NCBI GenBank assembly: GCA_009363875.1
Contig: CM018680.1
Coordinates: 62,655,279-62,719,278, forward strand
Source of the DNA: Mikania micrantha
Lineage: Eukaryota > Streptophyta > Magnoliopsida > Asterales > Asteraceae
DNA length: 64,000 nt
Direction: 5' to 3'
Part shown: one piece after another, positions 44,121 to 54,641 of the stretch
Position numbering within the stretch: position 1 is the first letter of the stretch
Layout: each line of letters opens with the position of its first letter
The notes under the pieces: generated by a model
The model's database searches: none
What the model was told of the DNA's origin: nothing
The model's input: only the letters and a program-made list of their open reading frames with translations
Translations under genes and position numbers: made by a program

Positions 44121-46291
44121 TGAGAGGCCCTGAGCCCCTCAGTTGGCAAACATCAAACCTAAACAAACATTAATACATAGTTCATATTTTTATTAGGTTT
44201 ATAACATAGTCATTCTATGCCAGGGGTAGTCTTCAACGTATGCCATGAGCCCTTCTGGTCTCCTCTCTCAACTATTCAACCTGATATGCATGTAAAACAA
44301 GTCAGCTTTATGCTGGTGAGTTTTAAATTCATTTCTTAGAAAAATCCTTATTCATTTATGTCATCATATAACATAATCCAAATACATAACATACCTGTTC
44401 TCATATCATAACTTTATAACATACATAGCATCATAACATAATTACAGGACATACGTATCATCATAACATCATTCATACAGTGAAGGAACTTCACCGTCAA
44501 CTGCTGACCCTGAAGTCAAACAAGTTTGTGCAGCACGAGGCTCTTAAACTATCAACTCGTAGCTGATAACTCATACATGTATAAGATTTCTTTAACACTA
44601 TCAACGCGCAGCTGATAACTCAGGCGTGCCTAAGATTTCTTTAACTGAACTGGCGACACACAGTCGGCAGGCCTATGTTTCCACAGGACTCTTTAACCAT
44701 CAACCGAAATTGACGGCTCATACCGGTACAAGACTTCTTAACATACGTCATAACATGGTTTAAATCATTTAAACCATTTAAATCATTTAAACCATCCTAA
44801 TCATAAACGGCTCCTTTCACCGTAGTGTTCAAGTTTTGCCCAACCGCAGCCAGCAAAACCTCATTTCCTACTCAACCTCAGTTGAGTCCTTTTAGAAAAT
44901 CATTTCTTTCTCAACTACAGGTGAGACTTTAAACATTCTTTATATCTCAACTGAGATTCTTAAAAATTATTTACTTTAAATCATTCTTTACCTATAAACA
45001 TTCTTTTATCTGACCGTAGTCAGGTAAAGCAATCATTTACATAAAATAACTTTATCACATGCATATCAGCCCAAAATGATAAAACATTTAAAACAGGGCT
45101 ATAAGAACTCACCTGTTGTCTTGCTGTAGCAAGATCTCTCGTAAACTGGTACTAACAGTATAATTCTGCATCAGTTTACACTTAATAAGTTATTTATGTT
45201 TTAACCTACTGATTAGATCTTCCTGAACGTTCAATGTCAAGGACATTGCATTGAAAGTCATCAAATAGTTAATATTGTTGATTATAATGCTAAAACAGTT
45301 CCTAAATAGATTAATGGCTTAGAAATGATCAATCCTTATCATTGATTACCCAGATATCATGAAATATCACAATGTAATCTTAGAATAGGTTTAATAACCA
45401 TGTTTAACATACTAATCTGACAGTTATCATAAACATCAGATAATCGTTAATAATTGTGATTAGTTTGAAACACTTAGATTTAACCTTTGTATTTCAAAGA
45501 TTAACCAAGCTAATCACCTAGATTGTCATAATCAAATGGATTAAACCATTATAATCATAGTTGTGATTTCATGCAAACCGGGCATTACAACGGCTCAAAA
45601 CAAGGATTTAACCGTTAGAACATCGTGTTCTTCATTTCTAATCAATCCTAGCCATCATCTAGGCAATAATCAACAATCCTAACTATCTTATTACGTTCAA
45701 AATCAAGATCTAATCAATCAAAATCAAACTAGAAGGTTAAAACGAACCGTTACCTGATCTGACGAATTTCTGCGGTTAAAACATCGATCAGGACTTGAAA
45801 ACACAATCCTTGGTGAGATTTATGACTTTAGATGGCTTTAATATGGAGTTTGATAGCTTAGAAATGAGTTTATTTCGTCTGGAGGTCAAGAAGGGTCGAA
45901 AGAAATGAGTTTTGAGCCTTCCCATGCGTTCTGATCGTTTTAAACATATTTTTGCCGACATAGTGAATGGGGCGTATCGCCCCAACTGGAGGGCCGCGAT
46001 GGGGCGTACCGCCCCACGTCATCCTGCGTCACCATTTTGGTTTTAAACTTCTTTTCGCGATTCCGGAGGCATACGAACTCCGTTTTGCGCACGGTTTTTG
46101 CCCACGTTCATCATTTTTCACATACTATCAATCCCCAATAACAAAAGTTGCTAAATCCTCGTGGATTTCAAGCACGACCAAATGTGCTCACGTCATAATT
46201 GCCGAATTTTTCGTACGCAATCGTCACAGTTTCAACAGTAACCGAAATCTCGTACGTTTATTATTAAATTACTAAAATTTCGGTTGTTACA
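44121..46291 (-). mobile_element. solo LTR related to chromovirus A
   Basis: TGAGAGGCCCTGAGCC ... CGGTTGTTACA with TSD TTACA on both sides (44116-44120 and 46292-46296) and no internal region: a product of LTR-LTR recombination. It aligns along its length with 4666-6802 but is more diverged, with extra stem-loop units (44560-44640, 44871-45026) and different palindrome arms (45969-45983 and 46001-46015). Confidence 0.93.
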
Positions 46292-46372
46292 TTACAAACT
46301 TTTAAAAAAAATTCAAAAAGAAAATATTCTTAATAACTAAAGTTTCAAAAATAACAAAATATTTTTTTCATG

Positions 46373-46889
46373 GTTGTAAAAGTCGCTAGGCGCTAGTCGG
46401 GCGGCGAGGTACCGCCTAGGGATTAATCGGGATTAATCGGCGCTAGGCGGATTGGAATTCTTATATGTAATTTTACAAATATATATTATATACACACATC
46501 AATAACAATAATTTAATATAATACTTCAAATAATTTTAAAAAATATACATAAATATACTAAAAAAAGTACTTTAAAGTGCAAAATTAAAAACTGAGTTCA
46601 AATTTTAGAGATAAATTTCGATGTTAAATGCTTGGATTCGATGTTTCAGAGACATATTAAAGATTTTTGATTGAGAAATGTCTAAATAATCATGAAATTG
46701 GTCCCTTTTTACCTTAAAAAAATCAAAAAAAGCCAAAAAAAAGTCAAAAAAGTGAAAAAAAATAAAAATCTGATCGGGCCGCCTAAGCCCCGCCTGGGCC
46801 GCCTAGCGCCTAGGCACCGCCTAGGCTAAAAATTACACAGTAGATGGGCGCCTAGCGCCTAGGCGACCGCCTAGGCCGATTTTTACAAC
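46373..46889 (-). mobile_element. GCCTAGGCG-rich MITE, copy 2 (inverted)
   Basis: Ends GTTGTAAAAGTCGCTAGGCG and CCTAGGCCGATTTTTACAAC. It is oriented opposite to the copy at 43142-43648, with the solo LTR between them. No coding; target duplications are not evident. Confidence 0.75.
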
Positions 46890-47319
46890 ACTGATTTTAT
46901 TAAAAATTTTTAGAAAACAAAATGTTTCAACAACAAACATTTTAAAAATCGACAGTTTAAAAAATGATATTTTATTCAAATAACTTATATTTCTTACTTG
47001 TAAATAATTTTAAATATATTTTTTTGAAGTATTATCTTTTTATAATTTACAAATACTTATTATTAACCACTTAATATTTTTTCATCAACTCACGTTTACT
47101 AGGGTAATTTTTTTGAACGGAATAAAAAAAAACCTAGTAACACATGAGTTAATAAACCTAGTGGCTGCCGTTCAAAAAATAAAAAAATAAATAAAAAAAA
47201 TAATAAACCTAGTGGCACATGTTGCTAGGGTATTAATCTAGTGGCTTTATAAACCCATCGTATCCCAATGGAGAATTAAGTGATAAAAATATAAAATCAT
47301 GACATCATATCCCTTTGAA
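46890..47319. other. AT-rich spacer, no gene seen
   Basis: AT-rich DNA. A short tract near 47140-47240 repeats AACCTAGTGGC / AAACCTAGTAAC. Nothing codes. Confidence 0.45.
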
Positions 47320-47390
47320 AAATAATCAAAGGGTCCATAAAAAATACTAATTGATTATAACATATATCTAATTTTAAAAAAAATGATATA

Positions 47391-47640
47391 CCAATGAGGC
47401 ATTGTCTCAATGGTACCCATGATTCTTTCAAATTAAAGGTCTTGGGTTCAAAACTCTCTCACACAAAATAGGGGTTTGAGGGGTGTCTGGGGTTTTCACA
47501 GTAGGGTTTACTCCTAGGGTGGTTGACTGGTTGTTGTGCTTCATGGGAGGTCTATTGGGAGATACATGTAACTAGACCTTGTTGACATGGTCCGGAAACA
47601 GTGGGTTCACACGACTGAGACATTCGTCGTTCAAAAAAAA
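47391..47640 (+). mobile_element. tRNA-derived SINE with target duplications
   Basis: Pol III-like A box region (TGTCTCAATGGTA, 47403-47415) and B box GGTTCAAAACT (47445-47455) at the usual spacing, a unique body and a 3' A run. The flanking duplication starts ATTTTAAAAA and ends TGATATA (47371-47390 and 47641-47657), the right copy having three fewer A. It was moved by LINE machinery in trans. Confidence 0.8.
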
Positions 47641-47764
47641 ATTTTAAAAATGATATATCTAAAACATAGCGGGTTCATAAGAAAATACTAATAGATATTA
47701 TAACATGTGTCTAATTATTAAATAATGCTATATTTAAAACATAGCGGGTTCATAAAAGTACTAA

Positions 47765-48085
47765 GACTATCCACAGTGGTCATCCCACTGAAATCTTTTC
47801 CCACTGAAATTTTCTGCCGCATCATCACCCCACTGAAAACCTTAATACCCCACAATGGTCACCCCACTGAAAAACATTCCCCACTATACCACATCAACAG
47901 TTCAAATGATATCTTTTTCAAATGTTGACCAATCACAAATGAGGAGAGGATGGTGGGAGAGCGGGGAGCGGGAGCCGCTTGGTGTGAAGAATGGAGGCCG
48001 CCGGTGAGGGGTGGCGGTGTGGCCGCTGAACCCCGCTGGAACATTTCATCCCGCTAGATGCGCGGGACACCCACTGTGGGTGGTC
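47765..48085. mobile_element. Tourist-like (PIF/Harbinger) MITE
   Basis: Inverted ends GACTATCCACAGTGG / CCACTGTGGGTGGTC and 3-bp TSD TAA (47762-47764 and 48086-48088). CCCCACTGAAAA repeats lie inside and a GC-rich right half. No coding. Confidence 0.85.
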
Positions 48086-48147
48086 TAATATATATTATAA
48101 CATGTGTCTAATTATTAAAAATAAAAATGCTACAAGATAACACCAAA

Positions 48148-48531
48148 TAGAGGTGTTAACGAGCAAAGCCAAATTGAGCCAAGGGCAAGCTTGTGCTCAG
48201 CTCGATTTAAACCAAGATGGCTTGAATTGGTTTAATTTTTGTCCGGTTTTTACAAAATTTAGATTTTAGGATGTTAGTTTGTAAATTGTGAGCTTCCAAT
48301 CACTTTTTATTTTTTATTTTTTTTCCTTTAACATAATTTCTAATATGACTCTAAAGTATAGTTATTATTAAAAGTAACCATATATATTTATATTTTGTTA
48401 TATCACGTTGTACAAAACGAGCCGATCCAGCTTTGGCTCGGTCTCGGCTCGGTTACAAATGAGCTTTATCCGAGCTTCTTTCGAACGAACTACAAGCCGA
48501 ATCCGAGTTACAAGCTTTCTGAACAACCCTA
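48148..48531. mobile_element. hAT-type MITE
   Basis: Ends TAGAGGTGTT ... AACAACCCTA with perfect 8-bp TSD ACACCAAA (48140-48147 and 48532-48539). GAGCC / GGCTCGG words are inside. The end resembles the MITE at 14197-14455. Confidence 0.85.
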
Positions 48532-48969
48532 ACACCAAATATGATACCGGTGAATATACATGGAATTACTTCAATGATTTTTGCCACACTTAGGGGCCGT
48601 TTGGTAGCGTATGAACCATTAAGTGTTGAATGGTTAAGATGTTTGAATGATTAGAAGGGTCTGAATGGTTAAGTGTTGAACCAGTATAGAATGTTTGGTT
48701 CAACGCCTGATTAAAACAAAAACCATACCCTTACAAACCCTAATAATGGTACCCCAACCCGTCGAGTTCCTTTCTTCCGGCTCCTTGTCGCCACGCCATT
48801 GCTAAAGACTCGACCGACTCAAAGTAAGCAGTGGTAAGCAAAACTGTCGCACCATCGCAGTCCCGTCATGGTCGCCGCACAGACCGAAGGTAAGCAAAAC
48901 CTCGAACTCTAAATGAACCACAACCATCGACGGTGGTTGCATGGCGATGGTGGTGCAGTGGAGCGAGCC

Positions 48970-51604
48970 TGATGTGTCGGTTTATATATATAGAAAATGA
49001 TGGTTCAACACTATCGAGTAATAAATCGAATTAACCTAAACCGAACTGCAAACTATAGGCAAGTGTACCTGACGTATGAAGTATAGCTAAGGAAAGTCCG
49101 GATATCGAACTTAAGGACATGGAATCGTCTAATAAACCCTAACTGTAAACCTAAGGAAATAAGAAACTTACTAAATTGAGAAAACGAAATTTGTTTTAAG
49201 AAAATGATTTTAAACAACAAAGAAATAAAGAAAACGAAATAAGTTAACTCAACACCGCAAGAAATAGAAAACCAAATACGAAGGAGATTCTACCTAGACT
49301 AGGAATCTTAAAAGAATCTAACAGTTATCAGGAATGCTTGCTTGAATGACACCGGATCTAATGATACAACCAATTCAGGAACTTAAGGAATGCTAGATCT
49401 CCTGTTCAGACAATCCAACACTTAGAAATATCCTACTAGTTGTGTAAAGCTTACCGGGGTGTAATGACGGATTACCAAGTCAGTCTCTTCAAACATGCAA
49501 TGCTTACGACTTCTATGGTTGAATAATTAGGTCAATCTCAACAACCACAATCAATCTAATCTAGATTAAGTATGAATTTCAAATACATGGCATAAACAAT
49601 CAACAAATAATCCAATGATCATGCAAATTACCCGAAAACCCGTTTAAACCACGATATCCCAACACCTTGTTGCTTGATTAACCTTTAAGGTGGTTATCCC
49701 ACTGATTACAATCTGATTATATGAAATTCTTATGATTTACTAAGATTAGTCAAATCACAATTAGGTTAAGAACAAGCCTTTAGCCCAAAATCATGTAAAA
49801 ATCGAGTTTTTATCAAAACCGAATCAAACCTTTTCCAAAAAATAGTTTAAGCATATAATCAGATCATTCACAATAGTTTAATAACATTCACAATCATTCA
49901 CAATTAGATTCAAATCAAAAGAAATAATTCATTCAATCAAACAAACCCGAAAAACCGAAAAAACATCCAATAATCATCCGTAATCTAGGTAGAATTAAAG
50001 ATTTAGCCTAGAATCATCATCCAAACATTCATAAACATGAAATCAGATCCAAACATGGTAAAAATTCGAAAACAAACTGAAACGAAAAACTACGATGCAT
50101 ACACAAACCCGAAAACACAATCCGAGCACTTGTATACGCGATCTGAGCCTCCCCTGAGCGTCCGAATCGATCCCAAAGCTCCAAAATCTTCAAAAAAATA
50201 TTTCTCCTTCGTTTTCAGCCGTCCTTGGGTGATTAATTTGCGAATTAGGGTTTTAAATTGCTTAAATAGGTGAATTTTCGCAAATTATCACGATCTGAGT
50301 GTAACACCCCGCCTCGTTTTACCAACAATATTGTCCGATTTGCCAAATTATAGCTCACGGCTTTGCTTTTGTTCGCCCGGGTGAAACTTCCCAGGGGTCA
50401 CCCATCCTGGATTGCTGTCACCTGAGAACGCTTAACTGTGGAGTTCTCCTCTCATCCACTACCATTAAGCCCCAAAACGCGTTGTTGGTATAAGAGGCGG
50501 GTTATTACATATGAACCAAGGATCTCTCCTGTCCACGGCCGATGTGGGATTTGCCTAAGGTGTCACATACACCCCCCTTGGGACTCATCGTCCTCGATGA
50601 GGTTTGCCCCGCTAGCCTCTCTGGCGTGTAGGATCTGCCTAAGGTGTCCTCCAGACACCCCCCGGGACTCATCACCCTGGATGAGGTTTGCCCCACATCC
50701 CGAACGGCACAGGAGTGGCTCTGATACCATTCTGTAACACCCCGCCTCGTTTTACCAACAATATTGTCTGATTTGCCAAATTATAGCTCACGGCTTTGCT
50801 TTTGGTCGCCCGGGTGAAAACTTCCCAGGGGGTCACCCATCCTGGATTGTTGTCACCTGAGCACGCTTAACTGTGGAGTTCTCCTCTCATCCACTACCAT
50901 TAAGCCCCAAAACGCGTTGTTGGTATAAGAGGCGGGTTATTACATATGAACCAAGGATCTCTCCTGTCCACGGCCGATGTGGGATTTGCCTAAGGTGTCA
51001 CACTGAGCTAAAAAATTTGGTTTCTTGGGCTTAAAAGGGATCCAATGGCTGGTCAATGGCCCAAAGATGCTTGGTCAACGCGGGTCAACGGCCTAAGGCC
51101 GGTCAACAGCTGGAGCTGGGGCGCCGGTCATGGGTCGCTCGGCTGGGTCGCGCGCGGGTCGGCCAGTGAGGCGAAGTGGGGCGGCGGCGGGTCAAGGCGG
51201 GTACCAGATTTTTTTCGCGGGTCCAGGAGCCTTTAGGGCTGACGTGGCACGCCCAGGGGCTGCCACGTGTCCCAGACGTGTACCACTTTACCAGAATGTC
51301 AAAAACACCCCCTGCACTTGCTGAAATCCATTTTTAAGTTCCGAAACTTCCTGAAATGCAACTTTTTAACACCGGAACTTCTAAAAATTATATTTCTCGC
51401 TCCCACACTTCATAAAAAATATTCCGGGCTTCGTATTCTTCGTAAATGCGAACGTTTATTCTCACAAAACCTACAAAAGTAACATTAAAAATAAAAATTA
51501 GTAAAAATACTTAAAACCTAATAAAAACTAAATAAAAAACTAATAAAATAAGATAAAATAATAAAAAATAAATACAAAAACGATGTGTAATTAACAACAC
51601 ATCA
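48970..51604. mobile_element. solo LTR with 8-bp inverted ends, interrupted by TRIM
   Basis: Ends TGATGTGT / ACACATCA with TSD GAGCC (48965-48969 and 51605-51609). About 1.93 kb without the TRIM. No PBS, PPT or coding is seen, hence solo LTR; the lineage is unknown. The short open frames inside have no recognisable protein. Confidence 0.7.
50300..51002 (-). mobile_element. TRIM retrotransposon, 703 bp
   Basis: Two short LTRs (50300-50567 and 50733-51002; TGTAACACCCCGCC ... AAGGTGTCACA) flank 165 bp with no coding. On the minus strand the PBS TGGTATCAGAGC (50718-50729) follows the 5' LTR, and a G-rich PPT (AAGGGGGGTGTA) lies at 50568-50580. TSD CTGAG at 50295-50299 and 51003-51007. The LTRs differ by only a few bases. 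It must use proteins of another element. Confidence 0.93.
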
Positions 51605-51950
51605 GAGCCTCCTTCGGTCGTCCCCTCTTCCTGACGTGTTTTCTGGCTCTGATCGGGAAGATCGCGACGGGAGTAGTGGCATCGGGAAGATAGCAACAGG
51701 TGTGGTGCGGCGGTGTGGTCGAGCAAGCGGCGGTGTTATGGCCGACGGTGCCCCAGCCCTAACGCTCCTCCACGTTTGAATGATGATTAAGACACATCCT
51801 AAAGTCTTAATGGGTCAAACCTTCATTCAGACATTTGGTTCCATTCAGATTTGGTTTTTTCAGAAACAAACGGTTTGAACCTGAACCATTCAGATTCAGA
51901 TTCAGATTCATTCAGACCTATTCAGACCCAAACAAACAACTCATTGACCA

Positions 51951-52154
51951 TTATAAATTCTAAAGTTATATATACATCCAAGCCTTGTCATCTACCTTGA
52001 TACTCCTTAAATCTTATAGCATTATAGTCGGTCCTCTCAATGAGTTGGTTATGGATACTTTTCAAATTGACTCGTGACTCCGGCTCACGCATGAGTGTTA
52101 GAACGTAACTTTTTTATCACTTGTTTGATTTTTTAATCAAAATACTTATCATAC
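51951..52154. other. spacer, no gene seen
   Basis: Unremarkable AT-rich sequence. Confidence 0.4.
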
Positions 52155-52330
52155 AATCGCATAAGGAGGAGCATAACGTTCAATCTTTTCAGGATAATAA
52201 GCCGCCAGATTTGAATAAAAAGATTGATGTTCAACTTTAACACGAGAAAATGATGCTAAATTTGAACCACAAATATTACGTTGAATATTCTTACATCTAT
52301 CAAAACAACATGCATCATAGGGGCCACCAT
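52155..52330 (-). pseudogene. orphan exon-like fragment, unknown protein
   Basis: On the minus strand a 54-codon open stretch reads GGPYDACCFDRCKNIQRNIC, then SFSRVKVEHQSFYSNLAAYY and PEKIERYAPPYAIV with a TGA stop at about 52151-52153. Composition (Cys, Tyr, Arg, Glu) and uniform codon positions look like a real C-terminal exon, unlike the AT-rich surroundings. I do not recognise the family. I see no upstream exon, so it may be a captured or relic gene piece. Confidence 0.4.
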
Positions 52331-54641
52331 GTTATCCAACTTAATATAAATGCGTCAAAGTAAATATTTTTTTATTTTCCCCTTTAAAGCAGGAAAAAAA
52401 ACCTCACACCCAGGGCACATGCAGTGAGTTAACAAAATTATTAGACTGCATCACTTTTGATTACAAAATTGATTAAAATATGAAACGCCAAGAATTGAAC
52501 GTGTTAAAATTTTCAAGTTGGATTAAAAGTGTAAATCTGATCGAGGTGTCGTAGGTCAATCAAAAACAATGTATAAAAAGGGACTTAGTTACCCAATGAC
52601 TATAGAAAGAGTAAGTGCTAATCGTTGCTACAAAATGATTAATCTAATAAAAATGTAAACTTGAGATTGAAATGGAATCGATTAAAAGCAACAAACTTAA
52701 CTTTTACTTTAAAAACAATTTATGAAAAGGGTAATCACTTTTGGGTTTTAGGTTGCAAGATCCGGAATGAATGCAAATTAAACTTAGATTGAAATAACAT
52801 AAAAATGACTTTGTTAATCGATTCGGTTAAAGTGATAATAATTGAACAAACATTTAAGATTTGCTCATTCATACAATTACCAATACACATATGTAAAGCA
52901 TCTCATAATCACCAATGAGCAAACAATGCAAGAAAACGAATCGCTGATGATAACGCATAAATACCAATACATAAATATATTATTAAAATCAACCAAACCA
53001 AAATTATATCACTTTTACAATCAAAAACCTAAGTTCACCATCCAAACATTGTTTCAGTTACAACCTTAATTGCTCGGAAGCGATTACGAAAAACTAGCCT
53101 TGCCTCTTCATGATTTGATCTTCAATACTTGATTCTATGGATGAATTCTTGAATCAAATGGTGATTTGGAAAGTTAGAGCCACCCAAAAAGTGTAATTTT
53201 TGTCCCAAAATGGCTCCAAAAAACCTTGATTTTCGACCAATGAGAATAATCCCTTAAAAATGGCAAAGACAGGGTTAAAAACCCAATTTTCAGCACTTGG
53301 ATGTAGCCTACACCCAACCTGGGCATAGCCTACGCTGACCCCATCAAAATGGTAAACCTTTTCTGCCAACGCTAAATTTTAGGGCGTAGCCTATGCTCTG
53401 GTGTATCCTACAGTGGCCTCGGCGTAGTCTACGCCCAAGCTGACTTTTCCTTCAACTTCATCCCATCGAGAAACTCAGTTTTCATATATTATGGATTCCT
53501 TAACTCTTCCTCTAACTCAAGATATGCTCCTTCAAAGTTCTGAACTTTTCTCGACCCATCTGATCCTTCCGTAAGTCCTTTCGTCTCGTTAACATCTTCG
53601 GATATCCATCTAACTTTTTTTTACCTAAAAATCACAATTTTATATCAAAGTATAGTCGTTCCATATGAAATACACATAAAAACGCAAATTTAAATTGTTA
53701 AAAACAAATGAAAACCATACACACATCAAAATCTAGTCCAAAATTTAGAGGCAACAAAAATCTTTACTCTAATATTTATGTCAAAATTATGTTTTCCTTA
53801 ACAAAGAGATAATAATGTGCGTTTATATATATTATGTACGAGGTTATTACTCTGTGTAATATACGAATATAATATAAAATATTAAATACTTATTATAAAA
53901 CTTTAGAAATTATAAAATAATAATTTAAATTAAATTGATGAAATTATGTATTAACAAGTATTTTAAGTAATAAAAAAAGAATTAAAATTTTCAATAACTA
54001 AAGAAATGTTACTTAATCTTCTTGATTTGTAACAATAAAGATCTTTAAACTAAATGATGTTAAAACATTAGTTGGTTTTTATCAAAACCGAATTGTTAAA
54101 CAAATCAAAAAAGTAACGTATAATTTCTATGATTTTCAAAGTTAAATAACCCAATTTGAAAATATTATTAAACATAAAGAACTAAAAAAATATTTTTGTT
54201 CAATCATTTTTATAGCTCTTGGTTTTTAAAAGAATGTTTTTATAAACATTTTGTTTTAATAAATATCATTTTTTATAAAAATCCCATTATTTAAAAAGTT
54301 TGCTTTATAGTAAGTTTAATAAAAAAAAGTTTTCATGAAAACTTGTTTTTATAAAACTTTTATTTCTAAAACACCATTTTAAAATACATATTATTTTTTT
54401 TAAAAATTGATTTTTTGAAATTTCATATTTTATAAATTGTTTTAAAGTTTGTTTTTTAATTTGATTTTTAAATTATCAAAAACTATTTTCTAGAAGGAAA
54501 AAACAAATAATATTAGTAGTCATTAATATTATAATTATTTAAAGAAAATATAATATAAATATGTAATAGGAGATATAATATAATTATTTAATTGGAAAGA
54601 TAATTAAATAGAATTATAAAAAAGTGATAAGTGGCAATAAA
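52331..54641. other. AT-rich intergenic region with a palindrome cluster
   Basis: No gene is seen. At 53285-53436 there are several GCGTAGCCTACGC-like palindromes, the best being 7-bp arms GGCGTAG / CTACGCC at 53421-53435. The rest, especially 53780-54640, is very AT-rich. Confidence 0.55.

Larger units (their letters stand above)
47320..48125. repeat. three tandem host units of about 80 bp, interrupted by insertions
   Basis: The unit (ACATAGCGGGTTCATAAAA, TACTAATAGATATTATAACA, TGTGTCTAATTATTAAA) is seen around 47330-47390, 47657-47735 and 47736-47764 plus 48086-48125. A SINE sits at the end of the first unit and a Tourist MITE splits the third. Confidence 0.75.
48591..51950. mobile_element. 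DNA transposon remnant holding LTR elements
   Basis: The left end GGGGCCGTTTGGTAGCG and the right end ACCCAAACAAACAACTC are weakly inverted, and both flanks are rich in GAATGGTTAAG / ATTCAGATTCAG words. I could not confirm a target duplication. It is probably hAT or Harbinger type. Confidence 0.4.

Noticed and set aside
50037..50737. Open frames at 50037-50273 and 50438-50737 as genes
   Set aside because: The first lies in a solo LTR without recognisable protein features; the second runs through a TRIM LTR and its interior.
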